A stretch of DNA of 64,000 nt from Ceratotherium simum simum (GCF_000283155.1 NW_004454170.1:8598195-8662194); one strand, 5' to 3'; shown: positions 38,280-52,374, numbered from the stretch's first letter. Notes: generated from the sequence alone by a model not told the origin. Program-made: numbers and translations.

Positions 38280-39750
38280 AATAATCTTATTCAGGCTTAG
38301 GTGACAGACTAGGGGAAGGGAAAAAATAAGAGAGAAAGGCATGGATCTAGAAGTAAGGGAAGGAAATCTTCAGTTGAATCTGTCCAGCAGTGCTGGACAC
38401 AACTGCCTGAACAACTGAGGACGCGAATCCACCTGAAGAGAATTGTAAACGAGGATGGGAAAGCTTGCTCACAGCTCTAGAAATATACCAGGGAGTGGTG
38501 TCAGTCTGAACAGAGGAGCCAGATGAAAAGTAGTAGTCAAAGCCTGAATAATGCAGACACCAGTTCTTCTAAGCTCATAAATAACCTCATACACGACAGG
38601 GTCAAACCTCCTACCTCTTCCATCCCAGCAATGTCACTGAGTGTGCTCAGAACCAACCTCCCAGGGTCTGGGCTGGCTGCCTTGTTCCCAGTGAGTCTGA
38701 CTCTAACTCAACAAGCCTGCATGGCCGTCCTGCCTCAGCTCTGTTTTCTGGTCCACAATGAACCAGAGGTCACACATGAAGGGTAGGTGCCTTTCTCAGA
38801 AGGCTGTTGGAAAATTAATTTAATCTTGATCTTAAAGAAATAGTAACACCAAATCAATACGGTAAGACTCGCCCTCCTGCCCATGGTCTGAGAACCAGGC
38901 GCAGGTCTGAGACACTGGTGTGCTGGTCACACAGTTAAAGCAGTAATGTCATATCTGTCATTTATGGCCCAGGGCTGCTCCCATCCCAGCCTGTTTCTGA
39001 GGCATTCTGGAAGGTTAAGTGTCCTCAGGGGGGCTTTATTCAATTTTTATTATAATTATGAAATATTATTATTATTAAAAATGAATAATTCTGCTCTCAA
39101 TGCCCCTTCTCTAATTTTACATGAAGTCAAGGTATATGTTTTTTATGTACACGTTTTCTCTATTGATACCTATATATAAAGCATTATGCCCTTAAAAAAA
39201 TCACAACCTAACTGGAAGAGAAGACATGTAAGTCCAGCTATCACTTGAATAGATATTTGAGTGTGATGTGGGGAGGAAGAGAAGGAGATTGTAATGTCAC
39301 GGCCACGACTGGACCTCACAGTGCAGAGGATGCTCTGGATGACTCTAAATGTGGATTAGTTGTGTCCTTCCATTTTGGGAAAGAAGTAAGGAGACCTCCC
39401 CCAATCCGAAGGCAAAATGCTGATTTGGATAAGAGGAGGTTTCTTTCTTTCTTTGAGTGGTTTAGAGTTAATATTGTATCATAGCAAGAGCTCTGGGTCC
39501 CCCCCAAAGAAAAACAGCATAGTATACTTCGGCCCTTGATTAGAAATTGCTATATGGAATTTGTGGGGAAGGCTGGCAAAAGTGTTTGTTTCTCTTTGTA
39601 AAATTTAGTGTTTATTTTTATATACATTATACACACACGTAGTTTAAAGAGTTAAATGGCCAAGACATTTTTAAAAAGAACCTTGTCTCATAGGCCTTAT
39701 TTCTTTTCCCCCAATTTCCTGTTCTGCAGAAGCACCCACTTTCAAGGGTA
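38280..39750. other. Unassigned intron
   Basis: No family recognised. AT-rich at 39030-39200. Confidence 0.45.
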
Positions 39751-39768
39751 TTAGCTGACTCTTTTATT

Positions 39769-39992
39769 TTTTTATTTTTTATTTTTTGAAATTTTTATTT
39801 ATTTATTTTTTTTCCCCCAAAGCACCAGTAGACAGCTGTATGTCACAGCTGCACAGCCTTCCAGCCGCTGTACGTGGGACGCGGCCCCAGCGTGGCCGGA
39901 GAAGAGGCGCATCGGTGCGCGCCCGGGGTCCGAACCCGGGCCGCTGGCAGCGGAGCGCGCGCACTCAACCACCGAGCCACGGAGCCGGCCCG
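39769..39992 (-). mobile_element. ERE1-like SINE (minus) with 18-bp TSD
   Basis: A T-rich tail, then cagctgtatgtcacagctgc, gacgcggccccagcgtggcc and inverted head gagccacggagccggcccg. The body differs from the other copies here (no second ttcctc module), suggesting the ERE1 subfamily. The perfect 18-bp duplication ttagctgactcttttatt lies at 39751-39768 and 39993-40010. Confidence 0.94.
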
Positions 39993-40014
39993 TTAGCTGA
40001 CTCTTTTATTATTG

Positions 40015-42360
40015 ATCTTCATATTTGAATGTCATGCTCAAATCATTATGCCCTGATATTTCAGTTATAGGCATTATCCATTGACCTCTGAGAATTTAGC
40101 TCTTTTCCCTCCTCACCTCCAATCGCACACTCACCTCTCACTGTTTTCCCACTGCCCCATCCTCCTAATATAGTTATATCATTATTTTGGTTAGATAATC
40201 ATCTGCGTTTATAGTACTATAACTAGATGAATGCTATCCACAGCTAAGCCATGTAGTATACTGTGTTACTTTTCCTTTTCTGCAATGTTTTCTTTTTCCT
40301 GTAGCTAATAGTAGTCTTCATCTTTTCATTTGTTTAGTTTACTTATCACTAATTTGACTCCAAACTCTCCCACAGATAAATGGGCCTCTTCTTAATATAT
40401 TAAAACACATTAGTCTATCCAATTCATTTTCATAAAGAAATCTCTCATGGAGGCTTCTGAACTGTTCCATTGCCAGCTGTATGAATGTGTCCGCCCCAGC
40501 ATCCTGGGAAGTCGCTTCACTTATTTGGGTTAGATCCCCCGATTCCTGCACTCCATGTCTTCTGCTCTTGATTTACTCCTTTTTGTCGGTAGAAGACATC
40601 TCTAATAGCTTTCTGAGAAAGGGTACATTGGAGCAAAAGTTTTGAGACCTAATATGTTCACTTTTATACTCAATAGCTTGGCTGGGTGTGGGACTTTTAG
40701 ATTAGAAATCATTTCTCTCAGAATTTTAGAAACATTTCTCCATTGTCTTCTCTTGCTGTTGAGAAGTAAAAGCATTCAGATCCCTCGTCCTTCATACTGA
40801 ACCTGCTTTTTCTCTCTAGAAACTCTTTTTCCACAATGCTCTGAAAATTCATAATGATGTAGCTTTTGCTGCAGTTCAGTTTTCATCCATTGTGCCAGGC
40901 TTTCAATAAGCCCTTTCAATCCATAAATCTGTGCCCTACGTTTCAAGGAAATTTTCTTGGGTTATTTCTTTTTCTTTTCTTTCTTTTTTTTTTTTTCACT
41001 TACCTCCAGCAGATCAAAGTAAAAAGAAAAGAAGAGGAGAGGAGACAACAGAAAGAGCAGATGAGCAAGGTGGTGATAGCAGTCATGGGATGGGGTGAGG
41101 GAAGGATAAACATAATAAGGACACTTTTCATGTCTAATCAGCTTTCTTTTTTCACTTTGCATAAAATTCCTCACACTTTCTCAAAAGGCAAGGGGGAAGG
41201 GAAATTGAGAGACTGTTCTATTCTATGAACCCAAGATGGAGGTAAACCTTAGTCAGAAGCAACAAATTAAGGGCAATGGAAAAGGAAGCAGGTAGCTCAA
41301 CCCCTAGGACCTTTGGTGGGGCAGAAAAGAGATATTCAAGGAGTGAGTCTGGAAATAAGAAGCCTGTTTAGCAGGTCATAGGTCCTAAGACCCTGGCTAT
41401 TGTCTAACCAGCTCTATAGCTCCCCATTCTCCTTAGCACCCCAGTCTCCAGAGTCATCAGCCACACTCCTCTCCTTTCTCTCATATCTGTCTCTTTTGGA
41501 CATCTACTCCAGTTTCCAGAAACTGGAGGGGCCACCTAATCTGCCTGCTACCAAAGGGAAATAAAAAGGAGAAGAGCCCGTCCCTGGGTTAGCAGGGTAT
41601 GTCTGGCATTCTGGGTAATCACCTTCTGCAGAGCTGTCAGAACCTCACCAGCATACTTTTAATAATCAGTGGGTTAAACAGACTTGTGGGCTTCTCTAGG
41701 AAGTTGGTCATTATTCATAAAATTATTTCTATTGGAAAATGCACCCCAAGTTCTAATAAACAACCTTGCAGAGCATAATTTACTCCTAAACTTAAGAAGG
41801 CTGGAAAAGAAAAAAAAATAAGTTGCCACTTTTGCAGGTGGATAAAAGCTTAGAGATAAAGAAAGAATTAATATGACTCTTTTTCCTTTTTGTCATAATT
41901 AAAAAATTATTGTCCTCTGTTGGTAGTTTATAGGTTTATCCAAACTGATTTTTTTCTATGCAGAATTCCTGATGATATGTTAAAACAGAATTTAAAGAAG
42001 ACTCTACCCTCACCCATGCTTGTTTCTGTACTCTTAGTTCCCAGCAAAACGTCATTAGGCCTTTGTCAACCCTTCTCATCATCTGGCAACTCCATTTGGC
42101 AATCAATGACAGGGACATCTGGTCATGGAAAATGGGTTGATATAGGTATAGCCACACTGACTCTGACATCTTTTTTTTCCCCCTTTCATGCCAAATGCAG
42201 AAAAACAAAAGACTAAAAAGGCATGGGCTTAATGAATACATAGAGGGAATAACTACGGATGAAAGATATAAATCAGGGAAAAACATAATAATTGAAAAGA
42301 AAATTCTTAAAAAGGGAGGTAGGCTTTCAAAGTGATATTGGTAAAAGATTCTCTTGGTCC
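40015..42360. other. Unassigned intron
   Basis: 40600-40950 looks like a decayed L1 interior but is not confidently assignable. There is a pyrimidine and T-rich tract at 40965-41000. The rest is plain. Confidence 0.4.
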
Positions 42361-42365
42361 ATCTT

Positions 42366-42520
42366 TTTTTTCCCAGTTTTATTGAGATGTAATTGACATA
42401 TAACCTTGTATTAGTTTAAGGTGTATAACACAATGATTTGATATATGTATACATTGAGAAATGATTATCACAATAAGTTTGGTTAACATACATCACCTCA
42501 CACAGTTATTGGGTTATTTC
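42366..42520 (-). mobile_element. L1 3' end fragment (minus)
   Basis: T-run, then cagttttattgagatgtaat, gacatataaccttgtattag and tacatcacctcacacagtta. This is the complement of an L1M/L1 3' terminus. Confidence 0.8.
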
Positions 42521-42524
42521 TTTG

Positions 42525-43795
42525 ATGGTTTATTCCATTTTTTATTCTCTTTTCCCAGATCTCCTATTATTAGGGTGTTGGACTTCTGGATTAATCTAAT
42601 TTTCTTATTTTCTCTCCTGTTTTCTATCACTTTATGGGAAATTTCTTCAACTTTTATCTTCTATCCCTTTTATTTAATTTTCATTTACTCTTGTACTTTT
42701 AATTTCCATGCGGTTTTTTGTTCTCTAAATGTTCCTTTTTAATAGCATTCTGTTCTGTTTCATTAATGTAGTATCTTCTCTTATTTTCTTAGGATATCAA
42801 TGATAATATATTTTTAAGTTTTCTTCTCCCTGCTTGGTCTTTGTTTCCTCATTTTTTTTATATTTGTCTTCTTTTGATATTAGAAATACATGGTAATCCT
42901 TAGATACTGGCTCATATTTAAGAGTGGGGCCCTAGAAAACTGATTAAAAAGCTTTGTGTGTATGAGTGGGGACTGGCACCTGTGAGAATTCACTGTAGGC
43001 GGACCCGGCTGGAGTTTGTGTTGAAGAACTCATGGGTGTCATCAACTTTAGGAGTGTCCTTTTGGACTTCTCAGAGTCTCCAGAGAAGACCCTCTCAATC
43101 TGCTGTCTGGAAAATGCTAGCAGCATTCAGCAATCAAGTAGGGAGGTTGAAGGTCTCAACATTCCATGTATAAACTTCCCGTCTAACCCTGTTTTCTCAT
43201 GGTACCTCTGCCTTCCATTGTGTATGGCGTCCCCCAGTTCAGAGATTCTCTCAGGAATAAACCAGGCTTCTGAGTGAGTGGAGGAGGGAGAGTGAACCAG
43301 CTTCATGGAAGGAAAGGATATCTGGGTGTCTAAATGCTTCTTAGACAAATTTTAAACTGGGCTCCTTTTCTTAGCCCTCCTTCGCTTTCACTTCAAAGGT
43401 ACTTATTGCCACTAACGCCTGAGTCTTTGGGGGGTTCTGTTGTAAGTCTAATTATTTTTTACATTTCCCCTCTGCCACCTTAGCGTTCAGCTTTCTTGAG
43501 TCAGCCAAGTCAATCATTGCTTTCCTGCTTCAAATTTTTGTTACTCTCCTCTCATTCTCTTTGTCCTTATAGATTTATGCCCTAAAAAAACCTTTCCTTT
43601 GCTGTTGGTTTAGTGGGGTTTCAGGAGTGATTAGAGGTAAATGTGTGTTCAATCAGCCATGTTTAACAACAGCAATATTAATGGTTTGTAAAGGCAATTA
43701 GGAATTGCTGGCTTTGGCCCAACATGACCCTTTTAGAAGTGAAAAATAGTTTCCAAATCTTCAAAGCCAAGAGTGCAGAGCAATGTAGTAATAAA
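42525..43795. other. Unassigned intron, T-rich
   Basis: 42530-42880 is pyrimidine-rich and resembles antisense L1 sequence (gatctcctattattagggtg). Nothing coding is supported. Confidence 0.4.
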
Positions 43796-43799
43796 CAAC

Positions 43800-43940
43800 A
43801 ACACTACTTCAAGGTGGGTATTATCACTATTTAGCAGATAAGGAAACTGAAGTCCAATAGCAGAGAAGGAGTAGGCAAAGAGGCCAGCATCCAGGGTCTC
43901 TCTGATTCCAACACCACAGACTCACTAAGTCATTCATTCT
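43800..43940 (-). repeat. MIR fragment (minus)
   Basis: atttagcagataaggaaact and aggccagcatccagggtctc. Confidence 0.6.
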
Positions 43941-43942
43941 TA

Positions 43943-44110
43943 ACCTTCAGCATGTATCAGAATCACCTGGAGGGCATTTAAAACAGTTTTGGGGCCTCAC
44001 CCCCAGAGTTTCTGATTCAGTAGGTCTTTGGGCAGGCCCTAAAGAATTTGTATTTCTAACAAAGTACCCAGGTGATACTGTCACTGCTGGGAACTTTGAG
44101 AAGCACGGTA
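43943..44110. mobile_element. MER5A-like hAT MITE
   Basis: cagaatcacctggagggcat, cccccagagtttctgattca, gtaggtctttgggcaggccc and ctttgagaagcacggta follow the MER5A order. Confidence 0.8.
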
Positions 44111-44304
44111 CTATGACTTTCTATCTTCTATTACAATTCACATTTTATTTCAGAATATGTTGTTAAACTCTATGGGCATAAACGTTGGTTTTGATTTGTT
44201 CTTCATGGTCAAAGCTCATTGGATTATTCACCAATTTCTTTTTTAGAGTAGGGTAGATCAAAAGGAAAGAATCGCTTATCCATAAAAAGCTCATTTTCTG
44301 AATG

Positions 44305-44370
44305 TAGACTATAACATTCTCTCTCTCTCCATCCCTCCCTCCCTCTTCCCCCTCTCTCTCCTTCAACTCT
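44305..44370 (+). repeat. Pyrimidine-rich low-complexity tract
   Basis: tctctctctctccatccctc followed by cctccctcttccccctctct. Confidence 0.9.
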
Positions 44371-44374
44371 ACTC

Positions 44375-44920
44375 CCACCCTGGCTACCCTGCCATCCCCA
44401 GATCCCACATCACCCTGTGAGGCACCAATAGGACAAACTGAGGAAGTAGAAGCCCTTTCCAATCTCTGATTTTAAACAGATAGTGCCTGAAATTCAATAT
44501 CCATTAAGATTACACCACATTGCTACTTATTTTAATGAGACTTAGTTTCTTTATTTTTTTGAAAAAAAGAAAAAGACTCCTGTTGTATGAATTTCCCTTA
44601 AAATAAAATCACCACTCTTATGTTCCTCAATCCCCTGCTGGCCAGCCATCTGATTAGGAGGAACTGCTCATTAAGTCAGATAGCTGCCCTGGTGGGTTTG
44701 GCAGGAAGGTCATTAACACACACAACATTGGCAGTAAGAGCTCAAAGCAGTCCAGAGACAACCTCTCACATCCAAGACATTAATGAGATACAGCAAATAG
44801 AGTCTAAAAAGGCAGAGAAGGAGCTCAGAAGTCGATCTTCTGCTTCCCATGTTAAGAGCAGCCCAGCAAATCCCAACAGGTGAACCTAGTGACTTCTGCA
44901 CCCATAATATTATCTGATAA
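44375..44920. other. Unassigned intron
   Basis: No recognised feature. Confidence 0.5.
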
Positions 44921-44924
44921 GGAA

Positions 44925-45160
44925 AAAAAGATAGGGTCTTCAGAGTTATACCTTCCTGGGTTCAAATTCCAGCTCAGCCACTTAGAGCCGTGTGGCCAGA
45001 AGCAAGTTACTTTATTTCTTTTTCCCTCTGTTTCTGTCAGTCTGACAAAAGGAAAAACACCTGCTCACTTCCCTGGACTGTTGGGTGAACGAGATACTGT
45101 GCAAGTTCCCAGAGTACCGAGGTGGCACACAGAGACCCTCAATGTTATCTTGTCTTTCAG
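44925..45160 (+). repeat. MIR SINE (plus)
   Basis: gggttcaaattccagctcag, ccacttagagccgtgtggcc and aagcaagttactttatttct. The 3' half is diverged. Confidence 0.75.
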
Positions 45161-45164
45161 TTAA

Positions 45165-45830
45165 TTATCCTGGAGTCAACTGTCAAGAACACACACATCA
45201 GAGAGCATTTTGTTAAGACAGTAACATGGAACACAGCCTGAATGGCGACTATTGTCTTTTAATTGCATAGATGGACTCAAATTTTATCATTGCAGGAAAA
45301 TATTGGAGTCCAGAGAGAGAGGTTTTAAATCAAGCTCATCCTGGCAAAACAAAAGCCTTCAAAAGAATCTCTAAAATCCATAAATGCTAAGAACTTGACA
45401 CATCAGCTAAAATACTGATAATTTAGTGACTTTGAATGAAGCTATTCATGAATTAGGACGGACTGAAGAATAGGTATAAGCGTGGGGGAAGTGAGAGGGG
45501 GTAGGGAAGAAGGCCTGGGAACTAGACTTAGTCCTTTTTCTATTTCACCTGGCCCACATGACAGCAACATGTCTAATTTAGTTAATGTAGTATTTTTGGT
45601 CTTTGCTGCTATTGCTTTTGCTTATTCTAATGTGATAATGATGGAGTGGGTGAGAGAATAATGTTTATATTGGCATGGTAACTGGCAACTAATTTCTAAA
45701 ATCTTATTTCCTGTGACTTGAAATCCATAGCTATAAATCTCATTGTCTGGGAAGAAATGAGTAGTAACAATGGAAAACAAAGAAGTAACTACTCATTGCC
45801 ATGATAGAAGATCAACCCTGCATAGAAGAA
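45165..45830. other. Unassigned intron
   Basis: No recognised feature. Confidence 0.5.
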
Positions 45831-45834
45831 CGCA

Positions 45835-46055
45835 AAGAGTCTGTGCTTTGGAGACAAAAAGCTGCAATTTGGAATCCTGGGTCCACTACCAACCTCACGA
45901 TAATCATTCACCCTCTGTAAATTTCATTGTATATAATGGAGTTAATAATTGCCTTATAGTTTATTTTTTAATAAATGAGATAATGTAAATAAAATGCCTA
46001 CCGTGGTACCTGGTACATTATAAATGCTCAATAAATAATAACAATAATTAACAGG
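45835..46055 (+). repeat. MIR SINE (plus)
   Basis: tttggaatcctgggtccact, ataatggagttaataattgc and aatgctcaataaataataac. Confidence 0.85.
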
Positions 46056-46189
46056 ATGATTAAGGATAACCATCTCTAGGTTACCATTTTCTGGAAACTA
46101 TCCCTCACTAACTTAATCATCAGATGTCTAAATCCAACAAACATTAGCTGAACACTCAGGCGAGTCATGTGCAATGCTGGGAAGCAACC

Positions 46190-46425
46190 TGGTATAGTGA
46201 AAATAACCTGGGCTCTGAAAAGAAAGGACCCGGGCTGTGACTTATTGGCCCTGCCACTAATTCAAGTTGTAAGAGCCTCAGTTTCCTCGTTAATGAAAAG
46301 GAGAAGATAATCTCCACCTCTCAGGGTTTCTGTGAAGATTCAATGAATTAACATGACAAATGCCAATGACAACACCGGCTGGCGTGGGGTAGACCTGAAA
46401 TAAATCTTAGTTTTCTTTCTCAAAC
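46190..46425 (+). repeat. MIR SINE (plus)
   Basis: ggtatagtgaaaataacctg, gtaagagcctcagtttcctc and tctcagggtttctgtgaaga. Confidence 0.85.
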
Positions 46426-46689
46426 CATCCAATGTTAATTAACATCCCTCGATCAATCACCCCTGGATTCTAGTTCCCTCAGCCATTGGCTTTGAGTGGG
46501 TACATCCTACTATGATATGTAGACTGGTGCTTTTCATTAAATAGAAAAATTTCTGGAATGCAGGAATTGTGGTGGGGTCATTTCAGGGGCATACTCCCTT
46601 GCATTCAGTGGGTGCCCAATAAATGCTGAATTTGACTACCTATTGAAGAGACTGTCTCAAAGAGGCGAGTTTGCACAGGTTCAAGTATA

Positions 46690-47480
46690 CAAGGTAAGGG
46701 TTCTGGATCCAAATACAATGTAGGTGGGGTTTTTCCAGACACCACCACCAATTCTCCAACATGAGCTGGGTGTCCTACAATTCAACTCAATTCTGATAGC
46801 ATCAGATTCCACAAGCCAATGACTCAGTCCCACAGACTGCCCTCCACGTCAGATGCCAATCCCAAGTGTAGGTTGTTACCTGTGCTTCTGGCTGCCTGGC
46901 TATATAAATCAGAGGTTCCCACGGCCCCTTCCTTGGGTTTGATTAATTTGCTAGAGCAACTCACAGAACTCAAGAAACTCATTTACTCACTAGATTACTG
47001 GTTTATTACAAAAGGTATTACGGGATAAGAATCAACAGCCAGATAAACAGAAACATAAGTCAAGGCTTCAAACAAAGGAGCTTCTGTCCCTGAGAAGTTT
47101 GGGGCCCAGTACAATGGCACAGTGAAGCGTTCTGGTTCACCAACCTGGAAGGTCTCCTTTGGAGTTTTATGGAGGCTTCATTACACAGGCATGATTGATT
47201 AAATTATTAGCCACTCGGGACTGATTCAACCTCCAGACTCCCCTCCGCTCCCCAGAGGTCAGACTGGTGGGACTGTATGTTCCAACCTTCTAATCACATG
47301 GTTGGTTCTCCTGGGGAGGAGCTCCCATTGTTGGGTGAGTTCCAAAAGTCATCTCATTACCATATGATGGGAGACACCTTTATTGCTCTCATCATAGGAA
47401 ATTCCAAGAGTTTTAGGAGCGCTGTGCCAGAAGCAGAGATGAAGACCAAACATGTATTTCTCATTATAAATCACAATATC
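46690..47480. mobile_element. MLT2/ERVL-type solo LTR
   Basis: Diagnostic phrases: tgattaatttgctagagcaa, ctcacagaactcaagaaact, ggtttattacaaaaggtatt, ttatggaggcttcattacac, atgattgattaaattattag and taatcacatggttggttctc. The order fits an MLT2-like ERVL LTR. The boundaries and strand are uncertain, and there is no coding interior. Confidence 0.75.
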
Positions 47481-47486
47481 ACACAA

Positions 47487-47672
47487 GGGCTTCTCAAATT
47501 TGGTCTGGGACCAGCAGCATCACACCACCTGGGCATTTGGTAGAAACACGAATTCTCAGGCCTACACCAGACCTACTGGATCAGAAATCTCTGACAGTGA
47601 GGTCCAGGAATTTGTATCTTCTCAAATTCTCCAGGTGATTTTGAGGCACCTTAAAGTTTGAGAAGCAGTGCT
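47487..47672. mobile_element. MER5A-like hAT MITE
   Basis: gggcttctcaaatttggtct, gggaccagcagcatcacacc, ccagacctactggatcagaa and aaagtttgagaagcagtg cover a near-complete MER5A. Confidence 0.85.
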
Positions 47673-47679
47673 TTTTACC

Positions 47680-48830
47680 ATACTGATCATCAGTATTTCC
47701 CTAATAAGTTTTAAGTATAATGCCCCACCCCAAGGGATGATGGTCAGAGGGGAAAAATAAAAAAAGATACTGGGCCTTACTGAGGAAGCAGAAAGAGGCT
47801 ATGAAGGCAGTTAACCTTACTCTACCAGGCAGAACAACGGCAATAAAGCCAGGAGAGAATGAGGGAGGGAGCAAGCCCACAGGTGAGGAATACCTTGATG
47901 TATGGGATACTCTGACGGAAAAGATTACACTCAGCTCTGAATTTCCTGCCAGCACTGGGCCCTCATTCCTCCTCAAGCTGGACAGCTATTGCCTTGGGCA
48001 CAGAAAATGCTCCCCAAATCAGAGAATATAAAACACTCATACATTCCCTATTTTAGAACAAGAAAAGCCTGAAAACTCTCATTTAATATCTTGCTAAGAA
48101 TAGCACAAATTCCTATACCACACTGAAACTCTGCTGCGTTGGTGAATGTCACTTAACAAGCAAAATTCTTACAGGGGAGACAGGTTATTTTCAGCCACTT
48201 CTCATCTGTCGAATAAAACAACAGCTCCCACTCCACGGTAACCCATTAACAACGCAGCCTGTGCCACCTCATTTCAACCAGTGTTTTAATAGCACCATAG
48301 ATAAAAGCATAGCAATTTCCACAGGCAATTACTTCTGCAAATGAATCAAGAAGGTCAGACCCAGGTTGGAAAGGTCTCCAAATAATTTCCTTATTTTACT
48401 TATTTTGTGCTTGCTGAGTTCTTGATTGCAAAGAGAGGACCACTCAGTTACAGTTATACCTGGCTAAAGGTAGACGGGCTTGCAGGTTTGCAAACCCAGG
48501 TCTTGCTTTACTTCATAATGAGAGCCCTGAGTTTATATTTCTCCAATATGACTCATCAAAGAGAATCTAACTAACCAACCCATTTAAAATAACACATAAT
48601 TTTTAAAGCCATTTAAACAAGCATCTTAACCTTAACTGGACTCATTTTCCAATAGTGGTTATGTCTACTTCTAAAGTTATAAGCTCTCACAAAGCTCAAA
48701 CTTTATTTTCCTTCTACATCTCAAAATGAAAAAGAAAAACTTTTCAGAAGGCACTACTATCACCACGATGAACTAAATTGGAACAGCACAATGACTGCAC
48801 ACAGTGCCTTTTAAAGAAATACTTTTTCCA
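47680..48830. other. Unassigned intron
   Basis: No repeat recognised. 48590-48640 is AT-rich with ttttaaagccatttaaacaa. Confidence 0.45.
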
Positions 48831-48834
48831 TAGC

Positions 48835-49262
48835 CAACTTGGAAGCAATCCAAGTGTCCATCAACAGATGAATGGATAAAGAAGATGTGGTGTATATATA
48901 TACAATGGAATACTACTCAGCCACAAAAAAGATGAAATGGTGCCATTTGCAAGAACACAGATGGACCTTGAGGGTGTTACGCTAAGTGAAATAAGTCAGA
49001 TGGAGAAAGACAATCACTGTACGATCTCAATCATATGTGGAAGATAAACAAACACATGGATAAGGAGAACAGATTAGTGATTACCAGAGGAGAAGGGGGT
49101 GGGGGGAGGGTAAAAGGGGTAAAGGGGCACATATGTAGGGTGATGAATGGCAACTAGACTTATGGTGGTGAACACGATGCAGCCTATAGAGAAGATGAAA
49201 TATAATAATGTACACCTGAAATTTACACAATGTTATAAGCCAATATGACTTCAATAAAATAA
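48835..49262 (+). mobile_element. L1 3' end (plus): ORF2 C-terminus and 3'UTR
   Basis: tggataaagaagatgtggtg and caatggaatactactcagcc encode the ORF2 C-terminal WIKKMWCIYIQWNTT-like block. The G-rich 3'UTR follows at 49095-49127, and the copy ends with cttcaataaaataa. It is 5' truncated, as is usual for L1. Confidence 0.88.
49095..49127 (+). other. Candidate G-quadruplex in L1 3'UTR
   Basis: Runs of 5, 6, 3, 4 and 4 G with short spacers. G-rich tracts are a known feature of L1 3'UTRs. Confidence 0.6.
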
Positions 49263-49283
49263 TTTTTTTTAAATGCTCAAATA

Positions 49284-49535
49284 GGGGCCAGCCCCATGGC
49301 ATAGCGGTTAAGTTTGGTGCACTCCGCTTTGGTGGCCCAGGTTTGTGGGTTCAGATTCTGGGCATGGATCTACACCACTCATCAGCCATGCTGTGGCAGT
49401 GACCCACATACAAAACAGAGGAAGACTGGCACAGATGTTAGCTCTGGGCCAATCTTCCTCAAGCAAAAAAAGAGGAAGTTTGCCAACAGATGTTAGCTCA
49501 GGGCTAATCTTCCTCATCAAAAAAAAAAAAGAAAA
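49284..49535 (+). mobile_element. ERE-type SINE (plus)
   Basis: Starts ggggccagccccatggcata and ends with an A-run at 49519-49530. It lies just downstream of an L1 3' end. The flanks aaatgctcaaata and aaaggtcaaata look like a target duplication with differences. Confidence 0.92.
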
Positions 49536-49539
49536 GGTC

Positions 49540-49950
49540 AAATAAAGAAATACCGCTTCCAATAAAAATAATAGAAAGAAATTAAAATCACTTTCTCCAT
49601 TGTTGACAACTCTGATCGCAGCACCTCCAGCATCTGTTGATTTTCCTCACCAAACAACCATCAGTCTCTTAGTTTTCAAAGGCAGAATTGGAGTTATTTA
49701 GTTGCTAAGTGACACTGTAGGTCACAGTGTCTCTCTCCACATTGTCTCCAAAGTAATAATTACCCAGAATGATAGATCCCCCTGCTTTCTACCACACAGG
49801 ATGGAAGAAGCGGAGAGTAAACTATCATACCAGACAGAGCCATCCTTTCGTGAGTCAGTGGTCCTAATCCAGAATCTGCCATCTAACAGCTGTAAGGCAA
49901 ATGACTTCACTTCGTTGGGCACAGGAGGCCCAAATATTTGTTTAATGCAT
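49540..49950. other. Mostly unassigned intron
   Basis: A diverged MIR-like core occurs at 49855-49925 (cagaatctgccatctaacag). Otherwise nothing. Confidence 0.45.
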
Positions 49951-49954
49951 GAAT

Positions 49955-50440
49955 AAATGAATAATGATAACAGCAATAATAACAACTAGTACTTCTATAG
50001 CTTTTATGATGTGCAAGTCATTGTTCTAACCACTTTGCATACATGATTTATCTTAATGGTAGATACTACTACTGTCTTCATTTTACTGATAAAGATTCTG
50101 AGTCAAGAATGTTTAAGTGACTGCTCAAAGTCACACAGCTGGTTAGTGGCAGATGGAGGAGTCACACCCAGGCAGGCTGGCATGGCAACCAACTCGACCA
50201 CTGCACCAGATGCCTGTCTAAACACGTCTACTGTGTGCCAGATACTGTTCCAATGCTTCAAATATATTGACTCATTTAAATCTCTTAACAGCCCTATAAG
50301 GCAGGGACTATCATTTGCCTTATTTGCAGTTGGGCCACAGAGAGGTTAAGCAACTTGCCCAAGGTCACACAGCTAGTAAGTATGGAGCTAGATTCAAACC
50401 CAGACAGTCTGGGTACAAAGTCCCTGCCCTGAACCTTTAC
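49955..50440 (-). repeat. Two MIR SINEs in tandem (minus)
   Basis: The first copy is at about 49960-50215 (aacaactagtacttctatag, caaagtcacacagctggtta). The second is at about 50220-50435 (tactgtgtgccagatactgt, aggtcacacagctagtaagt). Same strand, nearly abutting. Confidence 0.85.
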
Positions 50441-50442
50441 AC

Positions 50443-50508
50443 CAGGGTTTCTAGACTCAGCACAATTGATATTTTGGGCCAGGTAATTCTTTGCTGTGGG
50501 AAGCTTTC
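50443..50508 (-). mobile_element. MER20 hAT element, left half
   Basis: The stretch with cagggtttctagactcagc and attttgggccaggtaattct matches one end of MER20 (non-autonomous hAT-Charlie) as remembered. It stops abruptly at the T-run of the ERE and retrocopy insertion. The remainder resumes at 52219. Confidence 0.75.
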
Positions 50509-50757
50509 TTTTTTTTTTTTTTTTTGTGAGGTAGATCAGCCCTGTGCTAACATCTGCCAATCTTCCTCTTTTTTTGCTGAGGAAGACTGGCCCTGGGCTA
50601 ATATCCATGCCGATCTTCCTCCACTTTATACGGGACGCTGCCACAGCATGGCCTGACAAGTGGTGCGCCAGTGTGGGCCCGGGATCCGAACGGGCGAACC
50701 CCGGGAGGCTGCAGCGGAGCACGCGCAATTAACCGCTTGCGCCACCAGGCCGGCCCC
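50509..50757 (-). mobile_element. ERE-type tRNA-derived SINE (minus)
   Basis: Begins with a T-run at 50509-50525 (complement of the A-tail), then gaggaagactggccctgggc, tatacgggacgctgccacag, and ends with the inverted head gccaccaggccggcccc. It lies at the tail end of the ANP32B retrocopy, so it probably entered the oligo(A) tract. Confidence 0.93.
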
Positions 50758-52218
<1,461 letters not shown>

Positions 52219-52372
52219 GGGAGCTATTCTGTGTGTTGCAGGATGTTTAGCAGAATCTCTGACCTCTTCCCACTGATGCCATTAGCACCTCCCAGTTGTG
52301 ACAACGAAAAATGTCTCCATACTTTGTGATATGTCCCATGGCGAGCAAATTCACCCCTGTTGAGAACCACTG
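52219..52372 (-). mobile_element. MER20 hAT element, right half
   Basis: Continues the element interrupted at 50508: tgcaggatgtttagcag, then cacctcccagttgtgacaac and aaaaatgtctcca, ending tgagaaccactg. The two halves together approximate the roughly 219-bp MER20 length, which supports insertion of the retrocopy into it. Confidence 0.75.
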
Positions 52373-52374
52373 CT

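Noticed and set aside
42461..42742. 93-codon hydrophobic plus-strand frame resembling a membrane protein
   Set aside because: T-rich low-complexity sequence beside an antisense L1 end. The phenylalanine and leucine content is due to base composition.
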